23,261 nucleotides of DNA from Salinactinospora qingdaonensis (GTDB taxonomy: Bacteria; Actinomycetota; Actinomycetes; Streptosporangiales; Streptosporangiaceae). The notes beneath the pieces are model-generated. The model had not been told where the DNA came from, made no database searches, and saw only the letters and a list, made by a program, of their open reading frames with translations. Shown piece after piece: positions 14,891 through 23,261 of the stretch (position 1 is its first letter; the number at the start of each line of letters is the position of its first letter). A program made the translations under genes and the position numbers. The stretch is taken from NCBI RefSeq assembly GCF_039539445.1, contig NZ_BAABDD010000049.1, positions 1-23,261 on the forward strand, given 5' to 3'.

Positions 14891-14915
14891 CTTGACAACC
14901 CCATAGAAGTACCCC
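14891..14915 (+). mobile_element. possible relic of an IS110-family element terminus
   Basis: These 25 bases match the minus-strand end of the IS110-type element at 23158-23134 at 22 of 25 positions (CTTGACAA, CCATAGAAG and ACCCC blocks are identical). In both places a TGA stop lies inside the block. In the frame that ends at this TGA, the residues just before it (NGKLSRHIPPPA) are loosely like an IS110 transposase tail. No further transposase sequence is readable upstream, so if it is a relic, only the terminus survives. Confidence 0.45.
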
Positions 14916-14977
14916 GGGGCCTTTGCCGGGGCGCTCACGACGGCACCGGACAGGCGCGCAGACCGCCGGCCGCCTTA

Positions 14978-15002
14978 GGCAGGCGAGGCGCCCCCGCCTG
15001 CC
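14978..15002 (-). terminator. hairpin downstream of galK, possible terminator
   Basis: GGCAGGCG (14978-14985) pairs perfectly over 8 bp with CGCCTGCC (14995-15002), 9-base loop. It lies about 140 bases beyond the galK stop in the direction of transcription. No clear U-tract is present. Confidence 0.35.
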
Positions 15003-15144
15003 CGAACGCGCGTGCCTTCCGGCGCCGCTCCTGGGCCGTGCCGCCGGGAGCGCCCTAGCGCAACGCGCAATCGCCCCTTGCGGCCCACGGTGAGCAGCGG
15101 CCACCCCAGGGTGCGCAAATGTCACTTCCCCGCCGAAAGCGCCC

Positions 15145-16344
15145 TCAGAGCACCTGCCGTGCGGCGTCGGCGGGGGTGGCCACGCCCACCTCGGGCAGCG
15201 TCCAGCCCCGGTCGGCGAACGCCGCGGCGATAGCCGCGCACACGTCGTCGATCCGGTCGTGGGCGACCAGAGCGACGGCGCTACCGCCGAAGCCGCCGCC
15301 GGTCATGCGGGCGCCACGCGCCCCGCCGGCGCAGGCGGCCTCCACCGCCAGGTCCAGCTCCGGGCATGACACCTCGAAGTGGTCGCGTAGCGACAGGTGC
15401 GAAGCGTTGAACAGCGCGCCCAGATCGGCCACGGCATTGGCGCGCAGCAGGCCGACCGCGGCGTTGACCCGGTGGATCTCGGTGACGACGTGCCGCACGC
15501 GGCGGCGCAGCACCGGGTCCGTGAGGTGTTCGAGGGCGGCGTCGAGGTCGCTCACGTCGCGTAGTGCCGCCACGTCCAGGATGCGCGCGGCCTCCTCGCA
15601 CTCGCGCCGGCGCTGGGCGTAACCGCCGTCGGTGTCGGCGATGCGGTGGGTCACTTTGGTGTTGATGACCAGCAGCCGCAGCCCTGCCTGGGCCAGTGGC
15701 AGCGTGACATTGCGCGCGCCCAGGCTGCGGCAGTCCAAAAAGAGCGCATGGTCGGCCTGGCAGCGCAGGGAGGCGCTTTGGTCCAGGATGCCGCTGGGGG
15801 CGCCGACGAAGTCGTTTTCGGCGCGCTGGGCTAGGCGGGCCATCGTCTGGCGGTCCTGGGCCAGCCCGGTCGGGTCGAAGGTTTGGGCCAGGGCTAGCGC
15901 GGTCGCGCACTCCAGGGCCGCCGACGACGACAGTGCGGCTCCGGCCGGCACGTCGGAGTCGAGGTACACGCGCGCTCCCGCGCCGGTCGCCGGCAGGTGT
16001 CCGGCATGGCGCAGGGACCACCACACGCCGGCGACGTAGCCGCCCCAGTTGGTTACCGTGGGCGGGTCGGCCGTCAAGGTCGAGGGGGTGAACGTGACCG
16101 GCTCCTGCGGGTACTGCGCCGAGCGCACCTCCACCGTGTCGTCGTCGGTGGGGGTCAGCGCCAGGGTCACGCCCCACGGCAAGGCCACCGGCAGCACCAG
16201 GCCGTCGTTGTAGTCGGTGTGTTCGCCCATGAGGTTGGCGCGGCCCGGGGCGTGCCACACCCCGGCGGGGGCGTTGCCGTAGGTTTCGGTGAAGGCGGCG
16301 CGCACGCGCTGGGCGGTCTCCTCGCGCGGCTTGGGCTCGATCAT
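15145..16344 (-). CDS. galK: galactokinase
   Basis: GHMP-family kinase that phosphorylates galactose at C1 with ATP, the first committed step of the Leloir pathway. The 399 residues from the ATG at 16344 fit the family. Motifs are GRANLMGEHTDYNDG (34-48, galactokinase signature), PAGAALSSSAALE (133-145, phosphate loop), GAPSGILDQSASL with the catalytic Asp188, and the C-terminal MTGGGFGGSAVAL. AAGGAG lies about 9 bases upstream of the start; the frame is open to 16515, but that stretch is Arg-rich and unsupported. It is last in the galT-galE-galK operon, 110 bases after galE. Confidence 0.95.
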   Translation of the reverse strand: MIEPKPREETAQRVRAAFTETYGNAPAGVWHAPGRANLMGEHTDYNDGLVLPVALPWGVTLALTPTDDDTVEVRSAQYPQEPVTFTPSTLTADPPTVTNWGGYVAGVWWSLRHAGHLPATGAGARVYLDSDVPAGAALSSSAALECATALALAQTFDPTGLAQDRQTMARLAQRAENDFVGAPSGILDQSASLRCQADHALFLDCRSLGARNVTLPLAQAGLRLLVINTKVTHRIADTDGGYAQRRRECEEAARILDVAALRDVSDLDAALEHLTDPVLRRRVRHVVTEIHRVNAAVGLLRANAVADLGALFNASHLSLRDHFEVSCPELDLAVEAACAGGARGARMTGGGFGGSAVALVAHDRIDDVCAAIAAAFADRGWTLPEVGVATPADAARQVL

Positions 16345-16454
16345 CGGTGGGCGCTCCTTGCGTAGTGGGGGCTCGGATGTCGGTGATCGTTGAGGAGAGC
16401 CGCCGCGGCGTCGTAGCCACGTTCGCAAGCTGTGCAGCACGCCACCGCCGGTGC

Positions 16455-18592
<2,138 letters not shown>

Positions 18593-18601
<9 letters not shown>

Positions 18602-18621
18602 ATTTTCAATCTAAAGCATAA
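18593..18621 (-). promoter_or_regulatory. galT promoter with spanning inverted repeat
   Basis: On the minus strand TAGATT at 18613-18608 is a good -10 for a transcript starting near 18601, the first base of galT. TTATGC (18594-18599) and GCATAA (18616-18621) form a perfect 6-bp inverted repeat with a 16-base centre enclosing the -10 and the start codon, a likely place for a repressor. The -35 is weak. The block 18590-18660 is distinctly AT-rich for this genome. Confidence 0.45.
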
Positions 18622-18863
18622 AGTTCCAGACAGAAAACAGTCTTCTTCGATCAGGAATGATCGAACGTTGGGGGAGGGGGTGCGTTGTGCCGCCAGGCCC
18701 GGCGGGGGCGCGTGTATTCCGCTACGGTTGGTGTGGCCAGGTACTACGCTGCCTCGATAACGGTGGCGCGGCCGGTCGACCGGTCCGCGGACGAGCCGCT
18801 GCGGGCTAGTCTCGGCGGTGCCACCGAGCCCGGTAGGCGAGGCGACGTCGGGGGGAGCCTTTC

Positions 18864-20018
18864 GTGGCGACACAAGGGCGGGGGCTCACCGATCAACTGC
18901 GCTCCTACCGTGAGGCGGCCACAGAGACCTACTGGTCGCTGCGGCGGCGCCATCTCTGGTTCGACCACGTGGTCCGCGCCTACGAACGCTACTCCGATCG
19001 CTATGGCAGCCACCTGGCCGCCTCGGTCACCTACTTTGCCTTCCTGTCCTTCTTCCCCCTGATCGCCCTCGCCTTCTCCCTGCTGGGCTATGTCGTCACC
19101 GTCAACGTGGAGGTGCGCGACTACCTGGAGCAGGGGATCGCCTCGGCGCTGCCCGGGCTGGCCGAGCAGCTTCCCCTCGACCAGATCGCCCAAGCGCGCG
19201 CCGGCGCCGGCATCATCGGGCTGCTGGGGCTGCTCTACACCGGCCTCGGCGCGATCTCGGCGCTGCGTCAAGCCCTGCACATCATCTGGCTCAAAGACGT
19301 CTCCGCGGGACCCAACGTCGTCCTCGCCAAGCTCCTCGACGTGGTCGTGGTGGTGGCGCTAGGGCTCGCGCTGGCCGGTTCGGTCGCGCTCACCAGCATC
19401 GCCCAGGCCGCCAATCAGTGGCTGCTCGACCTCGTGGGCGGAGCCGCGCTGCGGGAGTCGCTGGCCGCAGTCCTGTTCACCCGCCTGTTGGGGCTGGTCG
19501 TCGCGATCGGCGCCGATCTGGGGATCTTCTTGCTGCTGTTTCGCCGGCTGTCGGGCACCACCCGTTCCTGGCGCGCGCTATGGCGCGGTGCGCTGTTGGC
19601 CGCCGTGGGCTTTGAGATCCTCAAGGCACTGGGGGCGCTGCTGATCAGCGGAACACTGAACAATCCCGTCTACGCCTCGTTCGCCGTCTTGGTGGGCCTG
19701 CTGGTCTGGATCAACATCGTCATGCGGATGCTGCTGTTCGCCGCGGCGTGGACGGCCACGGCGCTGGCCGTTCCCCCGCCGTATGAGGGAGCCGTCCCCG
19801 TTGGCCTGCCGGTCACCGCCACGGCCGCCGAACCCGCACGGCTCGTCCTCGCCCCCGACACGGCCACCGCCGCCCCCGCAGCAGCCCCCCGGCCGCCTCC
19901 GCAGCGCCCCCGCCGCGGCCGGGCACGGGTGTGGCTGCGCCGGCTGGCCACTCCGGTGGCCGTGGCCGCCGGTGTCGCCATCGGCCTCGTATGGTGGCGC
20001 CGCACCCGGGCGCGGTGA
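18864..20018 (+). CDS. YihY/BrkB family integral membrane protein
   Basis: 384 residues. The family (once mis-annotated as ribonuclease BN) has six or more membrane helices and no settled function; some members have been linked to transport. Here the family core runs from about residue 35 (RAYERYSDRYGSHLAASVTYFAFLS) through FFPLIALAFSLLGYVV, LGLLGLLYTGLGAISALRQALHIIW and YASFAVLVGLLVWINIVMRMLL to about 310, followed by a Pro/Ala/Arg-rich linker and one further helix (VAVAAGVAIGLVWW) near the C-terminus. The GTG at 18864 follows GGGGGGAG. It is divergent from galT, with a 262-base shared upstream region. Confidence 0.88.
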   Translation: MATQGRGLTDQLRSYREAATETYWSLRRRHLWFDHVVRAYERYSDRYGSHLAASVTYFAFLSFFPLIALAFSLLGYVVTVNVEVRDYLEQGIASALPGLAEQLPLDQIAQARAGAGIIGLLGLLYTGLGAISALRQALHIIWLKDVSAGPNVVLAKLLDVVVVVALGLALAGSVALTSIAQAANQWLLDLVGGAALRESLAAVLFTRLLGLVVAIGADLGIFLLLFRRLSGTTRSWRALWRGALLAAVGFEILKALGALLISGTLNNPVYASFAVLVGLLVWINIVMRMLLFAAAWTATALAVPPPYEGAVPVGLPVTATAAEPARLVLAPDTATAAPAAAPRPPPQRPRRGRARVWLRRLATPVAVAAGVAIGLVWWRRTRAR

Positions 20019-20470
20019 GGTGCCGGCGCCGCGTCGGCCACCGGCCGGAGTCGCGTCACGTTACGGCTTGGTCACGTGCCGGCTGTCGCGGTCGACGTTG
20101 GGTAACGTGGCTAGAGGAGCCGGTGTGCCGAGTATGCCGCCTCGGATGACGGGGAGCACGCCGCCACCGAGCCACGGCTCGGCGCGCCGACTGTGGTTCA
20201 TGGTCCGCAGTGGCGAGGCGGGTTCTGCCCGCCCGGCCGTGCTCGGTGCCGCCTGCTACGGCTCCGGCGCCTCGCAGGCCCAACGACGGGTGTGCGCTCA
20301 CAGTTCACGCGCTCTCGCCTGAACCCATCGCCAGTGCCGCCGCGGTCACCGCCGCAAGGAAACGTGGAGTCGCTCTATGCAACGCATCCGCTGCCGCGGC
20401 AACGCCCCCTTAAGAGCGCGTTGCGAACCGGCGGGCAACCGCCTACGCCCCCAGCGCGGAGGTTGAGACC
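20019..20470. other. gene-free region upstream of the YbdK-type ligase gene
   Basis: About 450 bases. Frames across it lack ribosome-binding sites and read as Arg/Ser/Pro shadows. It contains an 8-bp inverted repeat, CACGTTAC (20057-20064) and GTAACGTG (20102-20109), with a further GTCACGT at 20071-20077. I see no RNA gene. Confidence 0.45.
20057..20109. promoter_or_regulatory. ACGT-core inverted repeat, possible operator
   Basis: CACGTTAC (20057-20064) and GTAACGTG (20102-20109) are perfect inverted copies 37 bases apart, and GTCACGT occurs at both 20056-20062 and 20071-20077. The set lies shortly after the YihY stop and about 360 bases before the next gene. Any function is inference. Confidence 0.3.
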
Positions 20471-21727
20471 GTGGCCATTGAGTTCAACGCATCCGAGCGC
20501 GCCACGCTCGGAGTCGAATGGGAGCTGCAACTCGTCGACACTAGCACCCGCCATCTGCGCCAGGAGGCCCAGCAGGTGCTGGCCGACCTGCCCGACCTCA
20601 GCCAGGGCGACGGCAAACCGCCGCTGCGCCATGAGCTGATGCAATGCACGGTCGAGGTGGTCACCGGCATCTGCGAAACCGTCGAGGAGGCCCGCGCCGA
20701 CCTGTCCGCCAACATCGAGCGGCTCCAGGGCGTGCTCACCCCGCGTTCGGCCGCACTGCTGTGCGCGGGCACCCACCCCTTGGACGACTGGCGCGACCAG
20801 ACCCTCTCCCCTGTGCAGCGCTACGGTGAGCTGATCGACGAGATGCAGTGGCTCGGCCGCCGCATCCTCACCTTCGGTGTGCACGTCCACGTGGGGGTGC
20901 GCTCCAAGGAGAAGGCCATCCCCATCGTCAACGCGCTCGCCGCCTACCTGCCGCACTTCTTGGCGTTGACCGCCTCCAGCCCGTTTTGGAGCGGCCACGA
21001 CACCGGGCTGGCCTCCAGCCGCTCCATCGTCTTCGGCGCGCTGCCCACCGCCGGACCCCCGCCGTACCTGGCGAACTGGCCGGTTTTCGAGGACTACATG
21101 AACACCCTGCTGCGGGCCGGGACCATCGCCAGCATCAAAGAGGTGTGGTGGGACGTCCGTCCACACCCCGATTTCGGTACTGTCGAGATCCGGATGTTCG
21201 ACGGTATCCCCACCCTGCGCGAGGTGGGGATGGCCGCCGCGCTCTCCCAAAGCCTGGTTCACCTGTTCGAGCAGCAGCTTGATCGGGGCTACCACCTGCC
21301 CAGCCCGCCGACGTGGGTGGTCAACGACAACAAATGGCGCGCCACGCGCCATGGCCTTGACGCGCGCATCATCGTCGACGAGCGCGGTGAGACCATGCCG
21401 TTGCGCGACGACATCTACGAGCTCATCCGGGAACTGCAACCGGTGGCCGACCGTCTCAACTGCGCCGAGGACCTCGCCGTCATATCCGAGGTTCTACGGC
21501 ACGGCGCTTCCTACGAGCGGCAGCGGGCGGTCATCGAGCAGGGCGGGACCATCAACGACGTTGTCGACGCGCTGGTGGCCGAATTCCAGGCGCAGGACTT
21601 CCGCGCCGCGGCCACCGCACTCGCCGACCCAGGCGTCGAACTACAGCCACACACCCGACCGGGCGGCGACACCGCCGACCCCGACCATCCGTCGAGAAAT
21701 AGGGGGCCCTCGCATGCAAGGGCGTGA
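20471..21727 (+). CDS. YbdK-type carboxylate-amine ligase (glutamate-cysteine ligase 2 family)
   Basis: 418 residues of the GCS2/YbdK family, ATP-dependent ligases related to glutamate-cysteine ligase. Landmarks are TLGVEWELQLVD at the N-terminus (metal-binding Glu residues), RHELMQCTVEVVTG, LCAGTHPL, FGVHVHVGV and WWDVRPHPDFGTVEIRMFDG. E. coli YbdK has weak glutamate-cysteine ligase activity; actinobacteria make mycothiol rather than glutathione, so the physiological substrate here is unknown. The GTG at 20471 follows a GAGG site. The last 14 bases overlap the start of the M20 amidohydrolase gene, so the two are probably translated together. Confidence 0.9.
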   Translation: MAIEFNASERATLGVEWELQLVDTSTRHLRQEAQQVLADLPDLSQGDGKPPLRHELMQCTVEVVTGICETVEEARADLSANIERLQGVLTPRSAALLCAGTHPLDDWRDQTLSPVQRYGELIDEMQWLGRRILTFGVHVHVGVRSKEKAIPIVNALAAYLPHFLALTASSPFWSGHDTGLASSRSIVFGALPTAGPPPYLANWPVFEDYMNTLLRAGTIASIKEVWWDVRPHPDFGTVEIRMFDGIPTLREVGMAAALSQSLVHLFEQQLDRGYHLPSPPTWVVNDNKWRATRHGLDARIIVDERGETMPLRDDIYELIRELQPVADRLNCAEDLAVISEVLRHGASYERQRAVIEQGGTINDVVDALVAEFQAQDFRAAATALADPGVELQPHTRPGGDTADPDHPSRNRGPSHARA

Positions 21728-22967
21728 CCTGCGGGACCAGTTGACGTCCTTTCTGGCTCGCCGGGAGCGGGAGTTCATCGAGTTCCGTCGTGACCTCCAC
21801 CGCCATCCCGAACTGGCCTTCGCCGAGCACCGCACCACCCAGCGCATCGCCGAACAACTGCGCGAGGTAGGGCTGACACCCACACCCCTGCCGCAGGGCA
21901 CCGGACTCATCTGCGACATCGGCTCCGGCGACGGCCCCACGGTCGCGCTGCGCGGCGACATCGACGCGCTACCGCTCAACGACGAGAAAGACGTCGCCTA
22001 CCGCTCCACCGTGCCCGGCGCCGCCCACGCCTGTGGCCACGACGTCCACACCACCGTTTTGCTGGCCACAGGGATCTTCCTCGCCCAGCAAGCCAAATCC
22101 GGCGTGCTCCCCGGCCGAGTGCGGCTGCTCTTCCAACCCGCCGAAGAACTGCCCGGCGGCGCCCGCGAAGTCATCGACGCCGGCGGGCTCGACGGCGTCG
22201 ACCGCATCTTCGCCCTGCACTGTGACCCCCGGCTGCGCGTGGGCGAGGTGGGACTGCGCTCCGGCCCCATCACCGCCGCCTGCGACCAGTTGCTCGTCCG
22301 ACTATCGGGGCCGGGCGGCCACACGGCCCGCCCCCACCTGACCACCGACCTCGTCTACGCGCTGTGCAGCGTCGTCACCGAGCTTCCCGCCGCGCTGTCG
22401 CGCCGCGTCGACCCTCGCGCCGGCTTCAGCCTCGTCTGGGGCCGCGTCAGCTCCGGCTCGGCACCCAACGCCATCCCCGACGACGGGGTCGCCGAAGGCA
22501 CGGTGCGCTGTCTCGACGAAAAGGCGTGGCAGCAGGCCCCCGACCTCATCGGTGAACTCGTCGACGCGGTGGCCCAAGCCTACGGCGCCACGGTCGAACT
22601 GGACTACCGCCGCGGCGTGCCGCCCACCGTCAACGAGGACACCAGCGTGCGGATGCTGCGCGACGCCTGCGCCCGCATGTTCGGCGAGGACGCCGTCGCC
22701 TCCACCGCCCAAAGCCTCGGCGGTGAGGACTTCGCCTGGTACCTGGAGCGCATCCCGGGCGCGCTGGCCCGACTGGGCACCCACAGCCCCGCCGCCGGCG
22801 GCGGAGCCATGCTCGACCTGCACCGCGGCGACTTCGACGTCGACGAACGCGCCATCGGAGCGGGAGTGCAGCTCATGGCGGCCACCGCCCTCACCTCCCT
22901 GTGGGAGGCCGGCCGTTCGCAGAGCGAAGGGGCCGAAGAGCCCGTCGAGGACACCGCCATGGCCTGA
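21714..22967 (+). CDS. M20 family amidohydrolase (M20D type)
   Basis: 417-residue zinc or manganese hydrolase of the N-acyl-amino-acid / IAA-amino-acid amidohydrolase group. Metal-ligand motifs are HACGHDVHT (Cys107, His109), PAEELPGGA (Glu144, Glu145) and ALHCDP (His169), with a C-terminal LHRGDF histidine; SGPGGHTARPH lies in the dimerisation domain and SLGGEDFAWYLERIPGA is typical of the group. It starts FRRDLHRHPELAF, the usual N-terminal pattern. The ATG at 21714 follows AGGGGG by 7 bases; the frame is open back to 21279, but that part overlaps the ligase gene out of frame. The substrate is not evident; overlap with an amide-forming ligase gene suggests related chemistry on N-acyl or peptide amides. 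Confidence 0.93.
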   Translation: MQGRDLRDQLTSFLARREREFIEFRRDLHRHPELAFAEHRTTQRIAEQLREVGLTPTPLPQGTGLICDIGSGDGPTVALRGDIDALPLNDEKDVAYRSTVPGAAHACGHDVHTTVLLATGIFLAQQAKSGVLPGRVRLLFQPAEELPGGAREVIDAGGLDGVDRIFALHCDPRLRVGEVGLRSGPITAACDQLLVRLSGPGGHTARPHLTTDLVYALCSVVTELPAALSRRVDPRAGFSLVWGRVSSGSAPNAIPDDGVAEGTVRCLDEKAWQQAPDLIGELVDAVAQAYGATVELDYRRGVPPTVNEDTSVRMLRDACARMFGEDAVASTAQSLGGEDFAWYLERIPGALARLGTHSPAAGGGAMLDLHRGDFDVDERAIGAGVQLMAATALTSLWEAGRSQSEGAEEPVEDTAMA

Positions 22968-23012
22968 CCCGCAGGCGGCCCGGCACGCTCGTAGCCGTCA
23001 CCCCGTACCGGT

Positions 23013-23035
23013 CGGCACGCCCGTGCCGCATTTCT
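23013..23035 (+). terminator. hairpin after the amidohydrolase gene, possible terminator
   Basis: CGGCAC (23013-23018), GCCC loop, GTGCCG (23023-23028), then CATTTCTC. It sits 45 bases after the stop codon. Short stem and weak T-run, so only moderately likely. Confidence 0.4.
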
Positions 23036-23130
23036 CCTCGGTGTGCCGGAGCCGGCCACGCTCTACTGTGGGCCTACCGTGGACAACACATGTCGAAGCC
23101 CACGGCAGCGACCCAGCCACCCGCGACCGT

Positions 23131-23261
23131 AGGGGGGTGCTTCTATGGTTTTGTCAAGTGGTCTGGGTGGCTGCTGGTTGGTAGAGCGAGCCGTCGCGCA
23201 GCATGGCGAACAGTACGTCGCAGCGTCGTCTGGCCAGGCACAGCAGCGCTTGGCCATGGCG
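23131..23261 (-). mobile_element. 3' end of an IS110-family insertion sequence (truncated by window edge)
   Basis: The right part of the window enters an insertion sequence from its transposase 3' end. The identification rests on the transposase tail and on the short AT-containing stretch after its stop, whose closest match in this window is 14891-14915. IS110 elements lack obvious inverted ends, so the exact border, near 23131, is an estimate. Confidence 0.65.
23154..23261 (-). CDS. IS110-family transposase, C-terminal fragment
   Basis: Thirty-five codons to the TGA at 23156-23154 encode HGQALLCLARRRCDVLFAML followed by RDGSLYQPAATQTT. The pattern HxQALLxLARRRxxVLxAMLRDG is the characteristic C-terminal end of IS116/IS110/IS902 transposases, a DEDD-type recombinase with a C-terminal domain bearing a catalytic serine. 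The rest lies beyond the window, so whether the gene is intact cannot be judged. A 64-codon frame in another register over the same bases is a shadow. Confidence 0.8.
   Translation of the reverse strand, partial: RHGQALLCLARRRCDVLFAMLRDGSLYQPAATQTT

Larger units (their letters stand above)
14068..15144. other. 1.1-kb gene-free, repeat-bearing region between LCP gene and galK
   Basis: No frame here has both a ribosome-binding site and natural composition; frames that span it are repeats read in shifting frames or GC-driven shadows. It contains an operator-like TAGTGA-GGT-TCACTA (14141-14155) at the LCP promoter side, an inverted repeat (14291-14328 and 14819-14856), a 3 x 79-bp tandem repeat (14613-14849), a fragment like an IS110 terminus (14891-14915), and a hairpin at 14978-15002. 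The stretch 14330-14610 shows nothing further that I can name. Confidence 0.6.

Noticed and set aside
21279..21713. N-terminal extension of the amidohydrolase frame
   Set aside because: It is read out of frame over the YbdK-type ligase, and the family N-terminus begins right after the ATG at 21714, which has a ribosome-binding site.

Overview
The window looks like chromosomal DNA of a high-GC actinobacterium. GTG starts, G/C-rich third positions and the gene families present fit the Streptosporangiales, most likely Nocardiopsaceae (Nocardiopsis, Streptomonospora or Thermobifida relatives); this is inferred from protein flavour, not from a marker gene. The gene order icmB-like, sucC, sucD, DUF6350, purN, purH, folD, DUF3017 resembles, from memory, the S. 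coelicolor chromosome around its sucCD-purNH-folD-mdh region. Here an NADP isocitrate dehydrogenase occupies the place I recall for mdh.

Layout. 1-1000: a small conserved hypothetical gene (minus) divergent from a B12-binding mutase small subunit. 1440-3526: sucC-sucD, ended by a strong hairpin. 3811-5818: a DUF6350 membrane protein convergent, 4 bp between stops, with a small two-helix membrane protein. 6311-9472: purN-purH-folD, closed by a bidirectional terminator against an FHA/HTH gene on the other strand. 10608-12390: DUF3017 membrane protein and icd. 12391-12780: a gene-free stretch with a long hairpin and a terminator, convergent with an LCP (LytR-CpsA-Psr) gene. 14068-15144: about 1.1 kb without genes, holding a 3 x 79 bp tandem repeat, a 38-bp inverted repeat and a fragment resembling an IS110-type terminus. 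15145-18601: Leloir operon galT-galE-galK on the minus strand. 18864-22967: YihY/BrkB membrane protein, then an overlapping pair of a YbdK-type carboxylate-amine ligase and an M20 amidohydrolase. 23131-23261: the 3' end of an IS110-family transposase, cut by the window edge.

Metabolic logic. sucCD and icd are TCA-cycle steps. The B12 subunit would join a mutase large subunit encoded elsewhere and feed acyl-CoA metabolism. PurN and PurH are the two 10-formyl-THF-dependent transformylation enzymes of purine synthesis, and FolD makes 10-formyl-THF, so the 6.3-9.5 kb block is a coherent one-carbon/purine unit. galTEK converts galactose to UDP-glucose and glucose-1-phosphate; the LCP protein probably attaches glycopolymers to the cell wall.

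Most of the window is ordinary housekeeping sequence. I did not find a convincing new multi-gene system. The items most worth a second look are the repeat locus at 14.28-14.92 kb with its apparent IS110-end relic, the apparent CTG start of purN, the structured non-coding stretch after icd, the possibly leaderless galT start, and the phased GTGTGA array upstream of sucC.
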